From Planctomycetota bacterium (GTDB lineage Bacteria; Planctomycetota; Planctomycetia; Gemmatales; Gemmataceae): 64,000 nucleotides of DNA. Position 1 is the first letter of the stretch; every line of letters starts with the position of its first letter. A program made the translations under genes and the position numbers. The DNA is taken from assembly GCA_016872605.1 (NCBI GenBank), contig VGZI01000009.1, positions 1-64,000 on the forward strand, read 5' to 3'. Of the stretch, positions 37,192 through 46,531 are shown piece by piece. Below the pieces are notes generated by a model. That model did not search any database, was not told where the DNA came from, and was given only the letters and a program-made list of their open reading frames with translations.

Positions 37192-38892
37192 TCACGGCAT
37201 CGGCGGCGGGCCCTTGATGGTGGGACGTGGCGGCGTGCGATAGGCGTTCAGTTTCTCGGCGGGCTGCTTTTCCGCGAATGCGGACGGATTGTTGATGAAG
37301 TTGTGATCGAGCGCTCGGGCGACCATTTCACGGATCGGCGCATTGAGCTTCCACACGCGTTTGTAAGCTTCGCGTTCGTCTTCCAGAGCCGGTGGATCTT
37401 TTTTGGAAGGCTTGAACGCGAACCCTGGTCCGACTTTGGCCTCGATCTTCTCGATCTGTTCGATGAGCGGCAAGAACTCTTTGATCGACGCCGCCGGTTG
37501 GTCCTTGAATGCCAGCGTCATGGCTTGACCGATTCGGCCCAGCATACGATAGGCAGCGACTTTGCGTCCCGGGTCGCGCAACTCAGCGAACAGCTTTTCC
37601 GCTTCGTCGAGGCGCTTTGCCTTGAGATAATACAACCCCAGTTCAACGGAGTGTTGGAGGCCCGTGATCATCTCGCTTTCGTTGGTCGGATCGAGATACT
37701 TCTGCACCAGGCGTTGCATTTCCTTTTCGTCCTCCTTGGAGACGATTGGCTTTTTGTTAACCGGCGGTTCAATTGGAGGTGGATTCGGATTCGGCGGCGT
37801 CACTTCCTTGATCGGCGGGTTGTCGGGGCGATTCATGATCCAGCCGAACGCAACGCCGCCGGTCAAGGCGATGAGCACGCTAAGTCCGGCGAGAGTGGGA
37901 ACGATCCATGAAGGCTGAGCCGACCTGTCGACGATCGGCGTCGAGCGCGATTGCGCCGGCGCGGGGCCGACGAAAGAAGATGAGATTGAGATCGACGCGA
38001 TGGTGCCGAGGTTGAGTGCTTCGCGAATCTGCGTGATGTCGCGCAGGATTTCGCGTGCCGACTGGTAGCGCTCATCGGGTTTCTTGGCCATCATCTTCTG
38101 GATGATCGCGCACAAGGCGGGCGGAAGATCAGGGCGAATCGCACGCAACGGCTCAGGCTCTTTGTGCACGTGCTGATAAGCGACCTCGATCGGCGAGTTG
38201 CCCTTGAATGGCGGGGTTCCGGCGAACATGTGGTAACAGGTGACGCCGAATGAGTAGATGTCGGTGCGTGTGTCGACGGCCTTGCGCTCGACCTGCTCGG
38301 GGCTCATGTAGAGCGGCGTCCCCATTGTCACCTGGCTCTGTGTAATCGATTGCTGTTGATCGTCGGTTTCGAAGCAGCGCGACAGCCCGAAGTCGGCGAC
38401 CTTCACCTCGCCCTTCTTGTTAAGCAGAATGTTCTCGGGCTTGATGTCGCGATGGATGATGCCCAGTTCGCCGGCGCGCTGCAGGGCGGATGCGACCTGG
38501 GCCATGATGTGCAGGCCGAGGGCGATGTCGGGCGTGCCTTTTTTCTCGATGAACTCGCGCAAGTTTTTGCCTTCGACGTATTCGAGGGCCAGCCAGTTGA
38601 CGCCGTTGTCCTTGCCGATGTCGTAGACTTGCACGATGTTGGCGTGGGTGGCGCGAGCGACGTTCTCGGCCTCGGCCTTGAAGCGAGCCAAGGCGCGTTC
38701 GTTGCCGGCGAGCTCCGGATTGAGCAGCTTCAGGGCGACTTTGCGTTTGAGGTTCGTTTGCTCGGCAAGATAGACCTGTCCCATGCCGCCGCGGCCCAGG
38801 CGATGCAGAATGCGAAACTGCCCGAGCACCTGGCCGGTCCAGTCGATCTCGTCTGCAGCAAGCCGATCAACGGCAGGAGTAGGGTTTTCCAT
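37192..38892 (-). CDS. Serine/threonine protein kinase with TM and C-terminal extracytoplasmic region
   Basis: LGRGGMGQVYLAEQ, IIHRDIKPENILLNKKGEVKVADFGLSR, GTPLYMSPEQ. Confidence 0.95.
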   Translation of the reverse strand: MENPTPAVDRLAADEIDWTGQVLGQFRILHRLGRGGMGQVYLAEQTNLKRKVALKLLNPELAGNERALARFKAEAENVARATHANIVQVYDIGKDNGVNWLALEYVEGKNLREFIEKKGTPDIALGLHIMAQVASALQRAGELGIIHRDIKPENILLNKKGEVKVADFGLSRCFETDDQQQSITQSQVTMGTPLYMSPEQVERKAVDTRTDIYSFGVTCYHMFAGTPPFKGNSPIEVAYQHVHKEPEPLRAIRPDLPPALCAIIQKMMAKKPDERYQSAREILRDITQIREALNLGTIASISISSSFVGPAPAQSRSTPIVDRSAQPSWIVPTLAGLSVLIALTGGVAFGWIMNRPDNPPIKEVTPPNPNPPPIEPPVNKKPIVSKEDEKEMQRLVQKYLDPTNESEMITGLQHSVELGLYYLKAKRLDEAEKLFAELRDPGRKVAAYRMLGRIGQAMTLAFKDQPAASIKEFLPLIEQIEKIEAKVGPGFAFKPSKKDPPALEDEREAYKRVWKLNAPIREMVARALDHNFINNPSAFAEKQPAEKLNAYRTPPRPTIKGPPPMP

Positions 38893-38977
38893 CGCCCGTC
38901 ATTCTATCGCGAAGCCTCGCGTTTGTTTACAGCGGATTGCTGAAATGGGAACAACCATGCGTAGACGCATTCGCTTC

Positions 38978-39019
38978 GCGGTTTCGCGCGGGATGATCGG
39001 GCGATAAACGCGAAACCGC
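38978..39019. terminator. Hairpin gcggtttcgcg...cgcgaaaccgc between the kinase and WD40 genes
   Basis: 11-bp perfect inverted repeat. Confidence 0.5.
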
Positions 39020-39052
39020 CGCGCGAGGCAACGCGTGGCGGTTGGATGCAGG

Positions 39053-40873
39053 TTATTTCCGGCGAAACGCATCGGCGAGTTGGAGTTGGCTGCACGTAGT
39101 GTTGGCGTGGCCGAGGTACAGATACGTGCCGTCAGCTGAAAAAGCGATCGACGTCACCTGGCTATCGAGTTCAGTGCAGGAAAGCTCGTGGCCCTTGGCG
39201 TCCCACAAGCGTAGCGTGTGATCTTCACTCCCCGAGGCGAGAAGGTGGCCCGCTGGACTGAACGCCAGGCAGGTGACCGGACCGTCGTGGCCGAGCAGTT
39301 CTTGCAGCAGTTGCTTGAGCTGCAAGTCCCACAGGCAGATCGATTGGTCGAGCGTTGTACTGGCGAGAATGTCGCCGCCGGGATGAAGGGCGATGGCGGT
39401 GGCGCCGTCGAGGAAGGTCGTGACCTCGGCCCGTTCGGCAAGATTCCAGACGCTGATGGCGCCATTGCTGCCGCCGGTCGCCATCCGGTCGATGCCTCCG
39501 ACCGCGAGTTGATTATTGTCGGGATGAAACGCCAGCGACTCGATCGAACAGCCGTCAAGGGCGTCGGGGATGAGGAGTACCGGCTCGCCGTCGGCGACGC
39601 CCCAAATCCAGACGGAGATGCCATGCTTGCTTCCGGTTGCGAGCAGCTTGGAATCGGGGCTGAAGGCGAGGGTGGTGATCGGCTCTTCCGGGCCATCCCA
39701 GTCGGCGACGTGCTTGCCCGTCGAGTCCCACAGGCGAATCTGTTTGCTCACTGCGCCGGCGATCCAATTGCCATCGGGACTGAACGCGAGGGCGTGAATC
39801 GGCTCGTCGGTCTGCAGAGTGGTGACGGTTTGGCGCGTCTTGGAGTTCCAGACGCGGACGTTCGTGCCGCCGCCGTTGCTGATGAACTTGCTGCCATCGC
39901 GATGGATCGACACGGTCGTCTTGGCCCGCGGGCGTGGTCCGATGTCGGCGTGGGGCTTGCCGGTTTCCGGATTCCACAAGTGCAGCACGCGATCACCATT
40001 GCACGCCAGGTGCCGGCCATCCGGGCTGAAGGCGATGAAACGCACTTCGGCCGGCGGCACCTTTAGTTTGTGCATTGTTTTCTTCGTCGCGAAATCCCAG
40101 ACGTGGATCGTTTGCGACGAATCGCCGCAGGCCAGCCAACGGCCGTCCTTGCTGAAGGCGAGCGCATCGACCTGAGCGGCATGGCTGTTCAGGATTATCA
40201 CCGGCTGCAGCGTGTTGGCGTCCCAGACGCGAGCGGTGGAGTCCCACCCGGCGGAAACGAGGAAGTTGCCGCTTGGATGCCAGGCGAGAGCCGGGATGCG
40301 ATCGTTGTGCCCGGTCAAGCAGCCGTGATATCCGCCGGTCGACAGGTTCCAGAGTGTGATCGTCTTGTCTTCGCTGGCGGCCGCGAGGAATTTTCCGTTG
40401 GGGCTGACGGCGACGGCGCTAATCGGTTTCTTGTGATACGCGAGTCCGCGTGGAAAAACGGAATGGTGGCCGGGGGCGTCCCAGTAGTTGATCAGGCCGT
40501 CGTCATGCCCCGTTGCCACAAAGCTTGCGTCCGGCGCAAACGCCAGAGCGCTGACCCACATCGCCTGCGGGATCGCCGTCAGCAGTCGGCCCGAGGTTGC
40601 ATCCCAGATGGTGAGGTCGTCGCTGGCCGAGGCAAGAACGCGCGCGTCGGCGCTGAAGGCCCACAGGGTTTCAAGATCGCTGACCGAGTGCCAGGCAAGT
40701 TGCTGACCCGACTCCGGATTCCATCGCCGCAAGATGCCGTGCTCTTCGACCGAATGCAGCAATGCGTCCTTGCTGAAAGCGATGGCGAGGACATCACCGT
40801 CGGTCTGGAGCTTCGGCTCACCGAAGGTCAGTCGCTGCGTGAACGCGTTTGGTGCGAGTAAGGCGGCGGTCAT
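39053..40873 (-). CDS. WD40-repeat protein
   Basis: Many repeats of the form HxxxVxxLAFSPDGxxLASGSxDxTxRLWD. Confidence 0.93.
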   Translation of the reverse strand: MTAALLAPNAFTQRLTFGEPKLQTDGDVLAIAFSKDALLHSVEEHGILRRWNPESGQQLAWHSVSDLETLWAFSADARVLASASDDLTIWDATSGRLLTAIPQAMWVSALAFAPDASFVATGHDDGLINYWDAPGHHSVFPRGLAYHKKPISAVAVSPNGKFLAAASEDKTITLWNLSTGGYHGCLTGHNDRIPALAWHPSGNFLVSAGWDSTARVWDANTLQPVIILNSHAAQVDALAFSKDGRWLACGDSSQTIHVWDFATKKTMHKLKVPPAEVRFIAFSPDGRHLACNGDRVLHLWNPETGKPHADIGPRPRAKTTVSIHRDGSKFISNGGGTNVRVWNSKTRQTVTTLQTDEPIHALAFSPDGNWIAGAVSKQIRLWDSTGKHVADWDGPEEPITTLAFSPDSKLLATGSKHGISVWIWGVADGEPVLLIPDALDGCSIESLAFHPDNNQLAVGGIDRMATGGSNGAISVWNLAERAEVTTFLDGATAIALHPGGDILASTTLDQSICLWDLQLKQLLQELLGHDGPVTCLAFSPAGHLLASGSEDHTLRLWDAKGHELSCTELDSQVTSIAFSADGTYLYLGHANTTCSQLQLADAFRRK

Positions 40874-41104
40874 ACGAACGTCACCCTGGCGTAGAATAAT
40901 CTGGTCTGCTGCTCCCGGTCCCAGGCGGAGTCTGGGACGCCGGACTACAGGTAAATCTTACAACACTTTCGCTGAGCCGCGTGCAGAAACGGCATCGGCT
41001 TGAGCCAAAGTTGCCGGATTATCGGTTTCCATCCGGTATTGTAACGCAAACTCGGAACAAACGCCACAAGTTGCACGCCCTGCGCAATAGAAAGATCCTG
41101 CCTC

Positions 41105-42025
41105 ATGGGAGAATTCGACTATATCGCCTGGTTGCGCCGAAATACCGCCGATTCGCGAAGCGTGATCGTCGGACCCGGCGACGACTGCGCCGTGTTGGCG
41201 GCATCCGGACCTGAGCCGTGGCTCGTGACAACCGACATGCTGCTAGAGGGAAGCCACTTCGTGCTGGCGGAGGCCGGCGCTCGCAGGGTGGGCCACAAGG
41301 CGATGGCAGTGAATCTGAGCGACGTCGCAGCGATGGGCGGGACGCCGGTGGCGGCGTTCGTCAGCCTGGGGCTGCCGCGTCGCCCCGATGCCGAGATCCT
41401 GGCGGAGGAACTGTACCGCGGAATGCGCGACATCGCGGATCGCTTCGGCACGGCCATCGCGGGCGGCGACACCAACTCCTGGCCCGGCAGCCTGGTTATC
41501 AATGTCACCCTCTTGGGCCGAGCGGGGCCACAAGGTCCGGTCCTGCGTCGCGGCGCGAAACCGGGCGATTGGCTCATGGTAACGGGCGACCTCGGCGGCA
41601 GCATCCAGGGCAAACACCTCGACTTCACACCGCGCATTGCCGAGGCGCTCGAGCTGCAACGGCATGCGAACATCCACGCCATGATCGACATTAGCGACGG
41701 GCTGTCAGCGGACGCGTTTCACATTTGCGAGGAAAGCCGATGCGGTCTGGTGCTGTTTGCCGAGGGCGTCCCGATCAGTGCGGCGGCGTTGAACATGGCG
41801 GATGGGCGATCGCCGCTGGAACATGCGCTGAGCGACGGCGAAGACTTCGAACTGGCGTTTGCGGTCGGCCCGGAAGAGGGCGAACAGTTGCTGAAATCGC
41901 AACCGATCAAACCGACGCCGTTGTCGCACGTCGGCGTGTTCGTTGAGGAGTCATCGCTTTTTCTTGAGGAAGCCGGAATGCGCAGACCCATCGAGCCACG
42001 CGGGTATGTGCATCGACTGCGTTAG
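41105..42025 (+). CDS. thiL: Thiamine-monophosphate kinase
   Basis: GPGDDCAVL, TTDMLLEGSHF, NLSDVAAMGGTPVAAFVSLGLP, GGDTNSWPG, DISDGLSAD, SDGEDFEL. Confidence 0.94.
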   Translation: MGEFDYIAWLRRNTADSRSVIVGPGDDCAVLAASGPEPWLVTTDMLLEGSHFVLAEAGARRVGHKAMAVNLSDVAAMGGTPVAAFVSLGLPRRPDAEILAEELYRGMRDIADRFGTAIAGGDTNSWPGSLVINVTLLGRAGPQGPVLRRGAKPGDWLMVTGDLGGSIQGKHLDFTPRIAEALELQRHANIHAMIDISDGLSADAFHICEESRCGLVLFAEGVPISAAALNMADGRSPLEHALSDGEDFELAFAVGPEEGEQLLKSQPIKPTPLSHVGVFVEESSLFLEEAGMRRPIEPRGYVHRLR

Positions 42026-42057
42026 TTTAGCCGCTCGCCTTTGGCGTGAGGCTAAAC
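42025..42057. terminator. Hairpin between convergent thiL and the M20 peptidase gene
   Basis: gtttagccgctcgcc-ttt-ggcgtgaggctaaac. Confidence 0.5.
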
Positions 42058-42061
42058 GAAG

Positions 42062-43411
42062 TTACTTCGCTTCTTTCAGCAGGTGCAGCGTCGCCATGCT
42101 CATCGTGAGGATGCCGGTGCGCATGGACGGCTCGGGGATCGGCGCGAACAGGTCTGAATGCAGCGAGATCGGCGGCGCCTTGCCCTTGAGCATCGCATCG
42201 ACGCGCTCGGGCGGCAGTGTGCCGAGGAAGTAGAAGAAGATCGGCACGCCCTCCAGCCCGAAGCGTGAAAAATCTTCGCCGCCCATCATCGGGCGTTGTT
42301 CGATCACGTTGTCGGCGCCGAGCGTGGCGCGGAAGACGTTGCTCGTTTTCTTGGCGAGTGCCGCATTGTTGTAAAGCGCCGGCGTAAAGTTATCGTTCAG
42401 CACGGTGATGACCGGCTCCGGCGCTCTGGCGCCGAGCGCCGCCGCCTTGGTGATGCGCGGAATGGCCTCCAGGACCCGAGCTCGCACCGCATCCTTCGTC
42501 GTTCGAATGGTCAGCTGCATCTTCACTTCCGACGGAATGATGTTGTGCTTGGTTCCGCCGTGGATCGAGCCGACCGTAACCACGACCGGGTCGAGCGGGT
42601 TGTTCTCTCGGCTCACGATAGTCTGCAGGTCGAGGATGATACGTGCGGAGAGAACGACGGGGTCGATCGTCGTGTGCGGGGCCGAGCCATGACCGCCTTT
42701 GCCCTTGACGAGAATGTCGACGCTATCGACGTTGACGAGCGAAAGGCCTTCGGTGTAGCCAACTGTTCCGTGCGGGATGCGCGAGTCGCAGTGCAGCCCG
42801 AGGCAGAAGTCGGGGCGCGGGAAGCGTTTGAACAGGCCGTCCTCGAGCATCTTGCGAGCGCCGGCGCCGACCTCCTCGGCCGGCTGCCCGATGAAGACGA
42901 GCGTGCCACGCCAGTTTTTCTTGAGCGCGACCAGGACGCGAGCCGTGCCGACCCAGCAGGTCATGTGCACGTCGTGGCCGCAAGCGTGCATGATGCCGAC
43001 GTCGTTGCCATCCCTGTCGCGCGTGCGGACCTTGGAGGCATAAGCAACGCCGGTTTTCTCGACGATGGGCAGCGCGTCCATGTCGGTGCGGACGAGGACA
43101 GTCGGGCCCTCACCATTCTTCAGAACGCCGACGATGCCGTGGCCGCCGACCTTCTCGGTGACGACGAAGCCGAGGAATCGCAGTTCCTTGGCCATGCGGG
43201 CGGCGGTTTTTTCTTCCTCGTAGGAAAGCTCGGGATGCGCGTGGAGATGCTTGTAGAGAGCATCGAGCGATCCGAGTTCCTTGGCGATGACGTCGTTGAC
43301 CTGGGCCTTGCGAGCAGGCAGGTCGTAGGAGATGTCGGTATTGCCCTGCGCCAGGCTGGTGGCCGGAATTGCCAAGGCGATGGCTAGACAAAGGGACAGT
43401 TGTTTACGCAT
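42062..43411 (-). CDS. M20-family amidohydrolase/carboxypeptidase, secreted
   Basis: HAHPELSYEEEKTAARM, RTDMDALPI, MHACGHDVHMT, GQPAEEVGAGARKML. Confidence 0.92.
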   Translation of the reverse strand: MRKQLSLCLAIALAIPATSLAQGNTDISYDLPARKAQVNDVIAKELGSLDALYKHLHAHPELSYEEEKTAARMAKELRFLGFVVTEKVGGHGIVGVLKNGEGPTVLVRTDMDALPIVEKTGVAYASKVRTRDRDGNDVGIMHACGHDVHMTCWVGTARVLVALKKNWRGTLVFIGQPAEEVGAGARKMLEDGLFKRFPRPDFCLGLHCDSRIPHGTVGYTEGLSLVNVDSVDILVKGKGGHGSAPHTTIDPVVLSARIILDLQTIVSRENNPLDPVVVTVGSIHGGTKHNIIPSEVKMQLTIRTTKDAVRARVLEAIPRITKAAALGARAPEPVITVLNDNFTPALYNNAALAKKTSNVFRATLGADNVIEQRPMMGGEDFSRFGLEGVPIFFYFLGTLPPERVDAMLKGKAPPISLHSDLFAPIPEPSMRTGILTMSMATLHLLKEAK

Positions 43412-43470
43412 GTGATGTAGTCCGTAGTCCAGGCCGCCTGGCCTGGACAGCCCATGGTTTGCAGAAGGCC

Positions 43471-43491
43471 GTGCAGGCGAGCCGCCTGCAC
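43471..43491. repeat. Short palindrome gtgcaggcg-agc-cgcctgcac (paired with gtccaggc-cgcct-gcctggac at 43428-43448)
   Basis: Perfect inverted repeats. Confidence 0.7.
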
Positions 43492-43798
43492 GACGAGGCT
43501 TTCAGCACGCAACCGTCGGTTCTTCGATCGATTGCGGCGTGTTTTCCGCGCAGGCGTCGGCGAAAACACCGTACGCGAAACGAAAAATCCCGGATTTTTC
43601 GCGAAGCGCCGCGTCATGTCCTGTATAATTAAAAGCGTAGTGAAAAGCCACGGAATCCTCGGCGAAGATGTGAGGAAAGAGGCCGATTGGCCGTTGGCCC
43701 CCGTTTGGGCGAGATTCGACTCGCTTTCCGTCGGGCCGATGGTGGCGAGCAGGGAAAAAAACGGAACGCTCGCCCAGTTTTTTGAGAAAGGTGCAGCA

Positions 43799-44011
43799 AT
43801 GACGAATGGAAAGCGGTTATCCACGGAGGAGAAGATGGAGATTTTCTCGCAGCTGGTGGCCACCCAAGACGCGGTGGCCAATGTGCGCAAATCGTACGAA
43901 ATGGTCACCGAACAGTACGAGATCAGCGAAGCGCAACTGAAAGCGATCGAGGACGAAGGGCTCGACAATCAATGGCCCCCATTGAGTGAGCCGGTTTCGT
44001 CCGCTCACTAG
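43799..44011 (+). CDS. Small conserved-looking hypothetical protein (~70 aa)
   Basis: MTNGKRLSTEEKMEIFSQLVATQDAVANVRKSYEMVTEQYEISEAQLKAIEDEG. Confidence 0.45.
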   Translation: MTNGKRLSTEEKMEIFSQLVATQDAVANVRKSYEMVTEQYEISEAQLKAIEDEGLDNQWPPLSEPVSSAH

Positions 44012-44110
44012 GTTGCGACGAGAGCCGAGGGGCGAGGGGTGAGGGGCGACACCCATCGCCCCTCCTTTTTTTCCTGCTCGTCCCCCACCCATCACCCCCG
44101 CACCTCTGCC

Positions 44111-45586
44111 ATGTTCTGTGTCTCCATCATCCAAGACTCCCGCCGACTGGCGCTGGCCGACATGGTCAACGCCAAGCAATTCGGCGCCGATGTGCTCGAA
44201 GTGCGCCTCGACCGCTTTGGAAAGTCCCCGGAAATCGGCGAGATGGTCGCCGCCCGTCCCAAGCCGGTAATCATGACCTGCCGGCGCCCCGCCGACGGCG
44301 GATTCTTTGAAGACAGCGAGGAAGAACGCCTCGCCATCCTTCGGCAATGCATCATCAGTAAGGCCGACTATGTTGAAATCGAGCTCGATGTTGCCGATGA
44401 CATCCGCCCCTTTCCACCAAGCAAGCGCGTCATCGCTTACACCAATCTGAGCGAAACGCCGATCGAAATTCAAGAAATTTACGAGGAGATGAAAACAAAA
44501 CGCGCCGACGTGATCAAGCTCGTCACGCTGGCGCGCACGCCGGAGGAAGCCTGGCCGCTCGTGCAAATCTTGGCCAAGTCGGTCGTGCCGACGGTAGTAG
44601 TCGGCCTGGGCAAGCCGGGCATCATGCTGTCGGTCCTGAGCCGTAAGCTCGGCGCCCCGTGGATTTACGCGGCCCTTGAACGCGGCCTCGAGGCGTATCC
44701 GGGACAACCGACCGTCGAGGATTTTCGCGACATCTATCGTCTTCAGGACATTCAGAAAACGACGCGATTGATCGGCGTCACGGGTTTCGGCGAGCGCGAT
44801 CAGATCACCGTCGCCGCGCTCAACGCCGCCTTCGCTCATCACAATCTCGCATTCCGCTGTCTGCCGATGGCGATCGGCAACATGAAGATCTTCAAGAAAG
44901 TGATGGAAGCGGTCAAGCTGGCCGGCGCCGTCATCGATCCGGAGGATCAGGCCAACATCGTCGAGATTCAACCGGAATTGCACGGCCTGGCCAAGGAAAC
45001 CCAGGCCGTCGATGTGCTGATCCACAAGAACGAGGCCTGGCACGGAATGCATACGTCGGGCCAAGCGTGGGTCAACGCGCTAAAGAATGCGCTCAAGAAA
45101 CGCAATCCCGGCGACAACCCGCTTAAGGACCGCTTCGTCCTCTTGGCCGGTCTGACCGGGGCGTCGCGCATCATCGCGGCCGAGGTGCAACGTCTCGGAG
45201 GCAATGCGATCATAGCGACCAACGACAAGAAGCGTGGTCCCGCCGTCGCCGCCGCCGTCGGATGTCGATATATCGCGTTCGAGGCGTTGTACGTCACCCT
45301 GCACGACGTCCTCGTGGTTTGCGACGAGGAGATCGACGAGAAGCTGGGCCGGGCCGGCATCCGCCCTGCCTATCTCAAGCCGGGCATGACCGTGATCGAC
45401 TTGAGCGCCGGCGCCAAGCGAACCCAGCTCTTGCGGGAAGCCCAAAGCCGTGAATGCGAGATCGTCATGCCGATCGATCTCATCCTGGATATCGTTGAAG
45501 GGCAAGCCAAGACGCTGACCGGCAAGTCGACGCCGCGCGAGGTGCTGAAGGCTGCGATCCCCGCACGGTTTCTGGAAGAAGAATAG
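44111..45586 (+). CDS. aroDE: Bifunctional type I 3-dehydroquinate dehydratase / shikimate dehydrogenase
   Basis: VLEVRLDRF, IMTCRRPADGG, DVIKLVTLARTPEEA; shikimate dehydrogenase part GVTGFGERDQ..., QAVDVLIHKNEAWHGMHTS. Confidence 0.85.
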   Translation: MFCVSIIQDSRRLALADMVNAKQFGADVLEVRLDRFGKSPEIGEMVAARPKPVIMTCRRPADGGFFEDSEEERLAILRQCIISKADYVEIELDVADDIRPFPPSKRVIAYTNLSETPIEIQEIYEEMKTKRADVIKLVTLARTPEEAWPLVQILAKSVVPTVVVGLGKPGIMLSVLSRKLGAPWIYAALERGLEAYPGQPTVEDFRDIYRLQDIQKTTRLIGVTGFGERDQITVAALNAAFAHHNLAFRCLPMAIGNMKIFKKVMEAVKLAGAVIDPEDQANIVEIQPELHGLAKETQAVDVLIHKNEAWHGMHTSGQAWVNALKNALKKRNPGDNPLKDRFVLLAGLTGASRIIAAEVQRLGGNAIIATNDKKRGPAVAAAVGCRYIAFEALYVTLHDVLVVCDEEIDEKLGRAGIRPAYLKPGMTVIDLSAGAKRTQLLREAQSRECEIVMPIDLILDIVEGQAKTLTGKSTPREVLKAAIPARFLEEE

Positions 45587-45635
45587 TGCTTAGCCTCGCC
45601 TCGTAGAGGCAGGATTGCGTGACGCTCGCCCGCGC

Positions 45636-46358
45636 TTACGACGCGTGGCTAAACGAGAATACCATTTCTCCCGTGCGGTCGCCGAACCAGCTCGTGTAAT
45701 GCCCTTGGTACGCAAAACCCGCGTCGGCCATGATGCGCAGCAGGTCGCTTCCGGGCATCGTTGGGCCAACGTCCAGCATCGCAACGCCGCTCGGCGTCAA
45801 CACCCTTCGCATCTCCGCTACCAGCGGTGGAATTGTGGCGGGCGTCAGATGATGCCCGACGACGCCGCTGGCGTTGATCAGATCGATGCTGGCATCCGGT
45901 TCACGCAAGGGCTCCGTTACTCCTTGGCAAATGAAATCGACCTTCGCCGGTTCGCCGTTCCGCTGCCGATATTCCCGTCGACGGGCAAACTGGAGCATCG
46001 GTTCGGCGATTTCATAGCCGGTGATGTGCGAGCCTTGTGGACAGTAAAACGCCAGGACGCGCGTCGACGCTCCGGTGCCGCACCCCAGGTCGAGCACGCG
46101 CAAGGGCCGATCAGGGACGTGGCCGGTCATCGCCCGCGGGATGGTGCGCCAGTTGGCCCATTCCTGCGGGCCGTTGATGGCGTCAAATTCCTCCTGCGTC
46201 ATGGCGGCGTAGGCGGCGAGCACCTCATCGAACGAGGTGGCGCGGAAGTGAATGCCGCGGTGACCCAGGGCGCGTTCGGTGCGCCATTGGCGCCACCAGA
46301 CGCACAGGATGCCCCCGGGGCCGTTGCTGGTGATGTCGTATTCGCTGATCGATAGCAT
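45636..46358 (-). CDS. Class I SAM-dependent methyltransferase
   Basis: LRVLDLGCGTGASTRVLA, GYEIAEPMLQFAR. Confidence 0.85.
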   Translation of the reverse strand: MLSISEYDITSNGPGGILCVWWRQWRTERALGHRGIHFRATSFDEVLAAYAAMTQEEFDAINGPQEWANWRTIPRAMTGHVPDRPLRVLDLGCGTGASTRVLAFYCPQGSHITGYEIAEPMLQFARRREYRQRNGEPAKVDFICQGVTEPLREPDASIDLINASGVVGHHLTPATIPPLVAEMRRVLTPSGVAMLDVGPTMPGSDLLRIMADAGFAYQGHYTSWFGDRTGEMVFSFSHAS

Positions 46359-46490
46359 GCAGGAATTAGGGGTCAGTAGACAGAAATCTGGAGTCAGGAA
46401 TCAGGCGGCCTGGCCCGATCTGTGACAAATGACTCAGAGAAAAGTGTACTCAAAATCCTGCGCGCCGCCTCACGCACTTGACTCTGACCT

Positions 46491-46521
<31 letters not shown>

Positions 46522-46531
46522 TCATTACCGC

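Noticed and set aside
40861-41104. TPP riboswitch upstream of thiL
   Set aside because: No CUGAGA-type core or TPP aptamer pattern; only a small MITE-like palindrome (gtcccag/ctgggac) is present.
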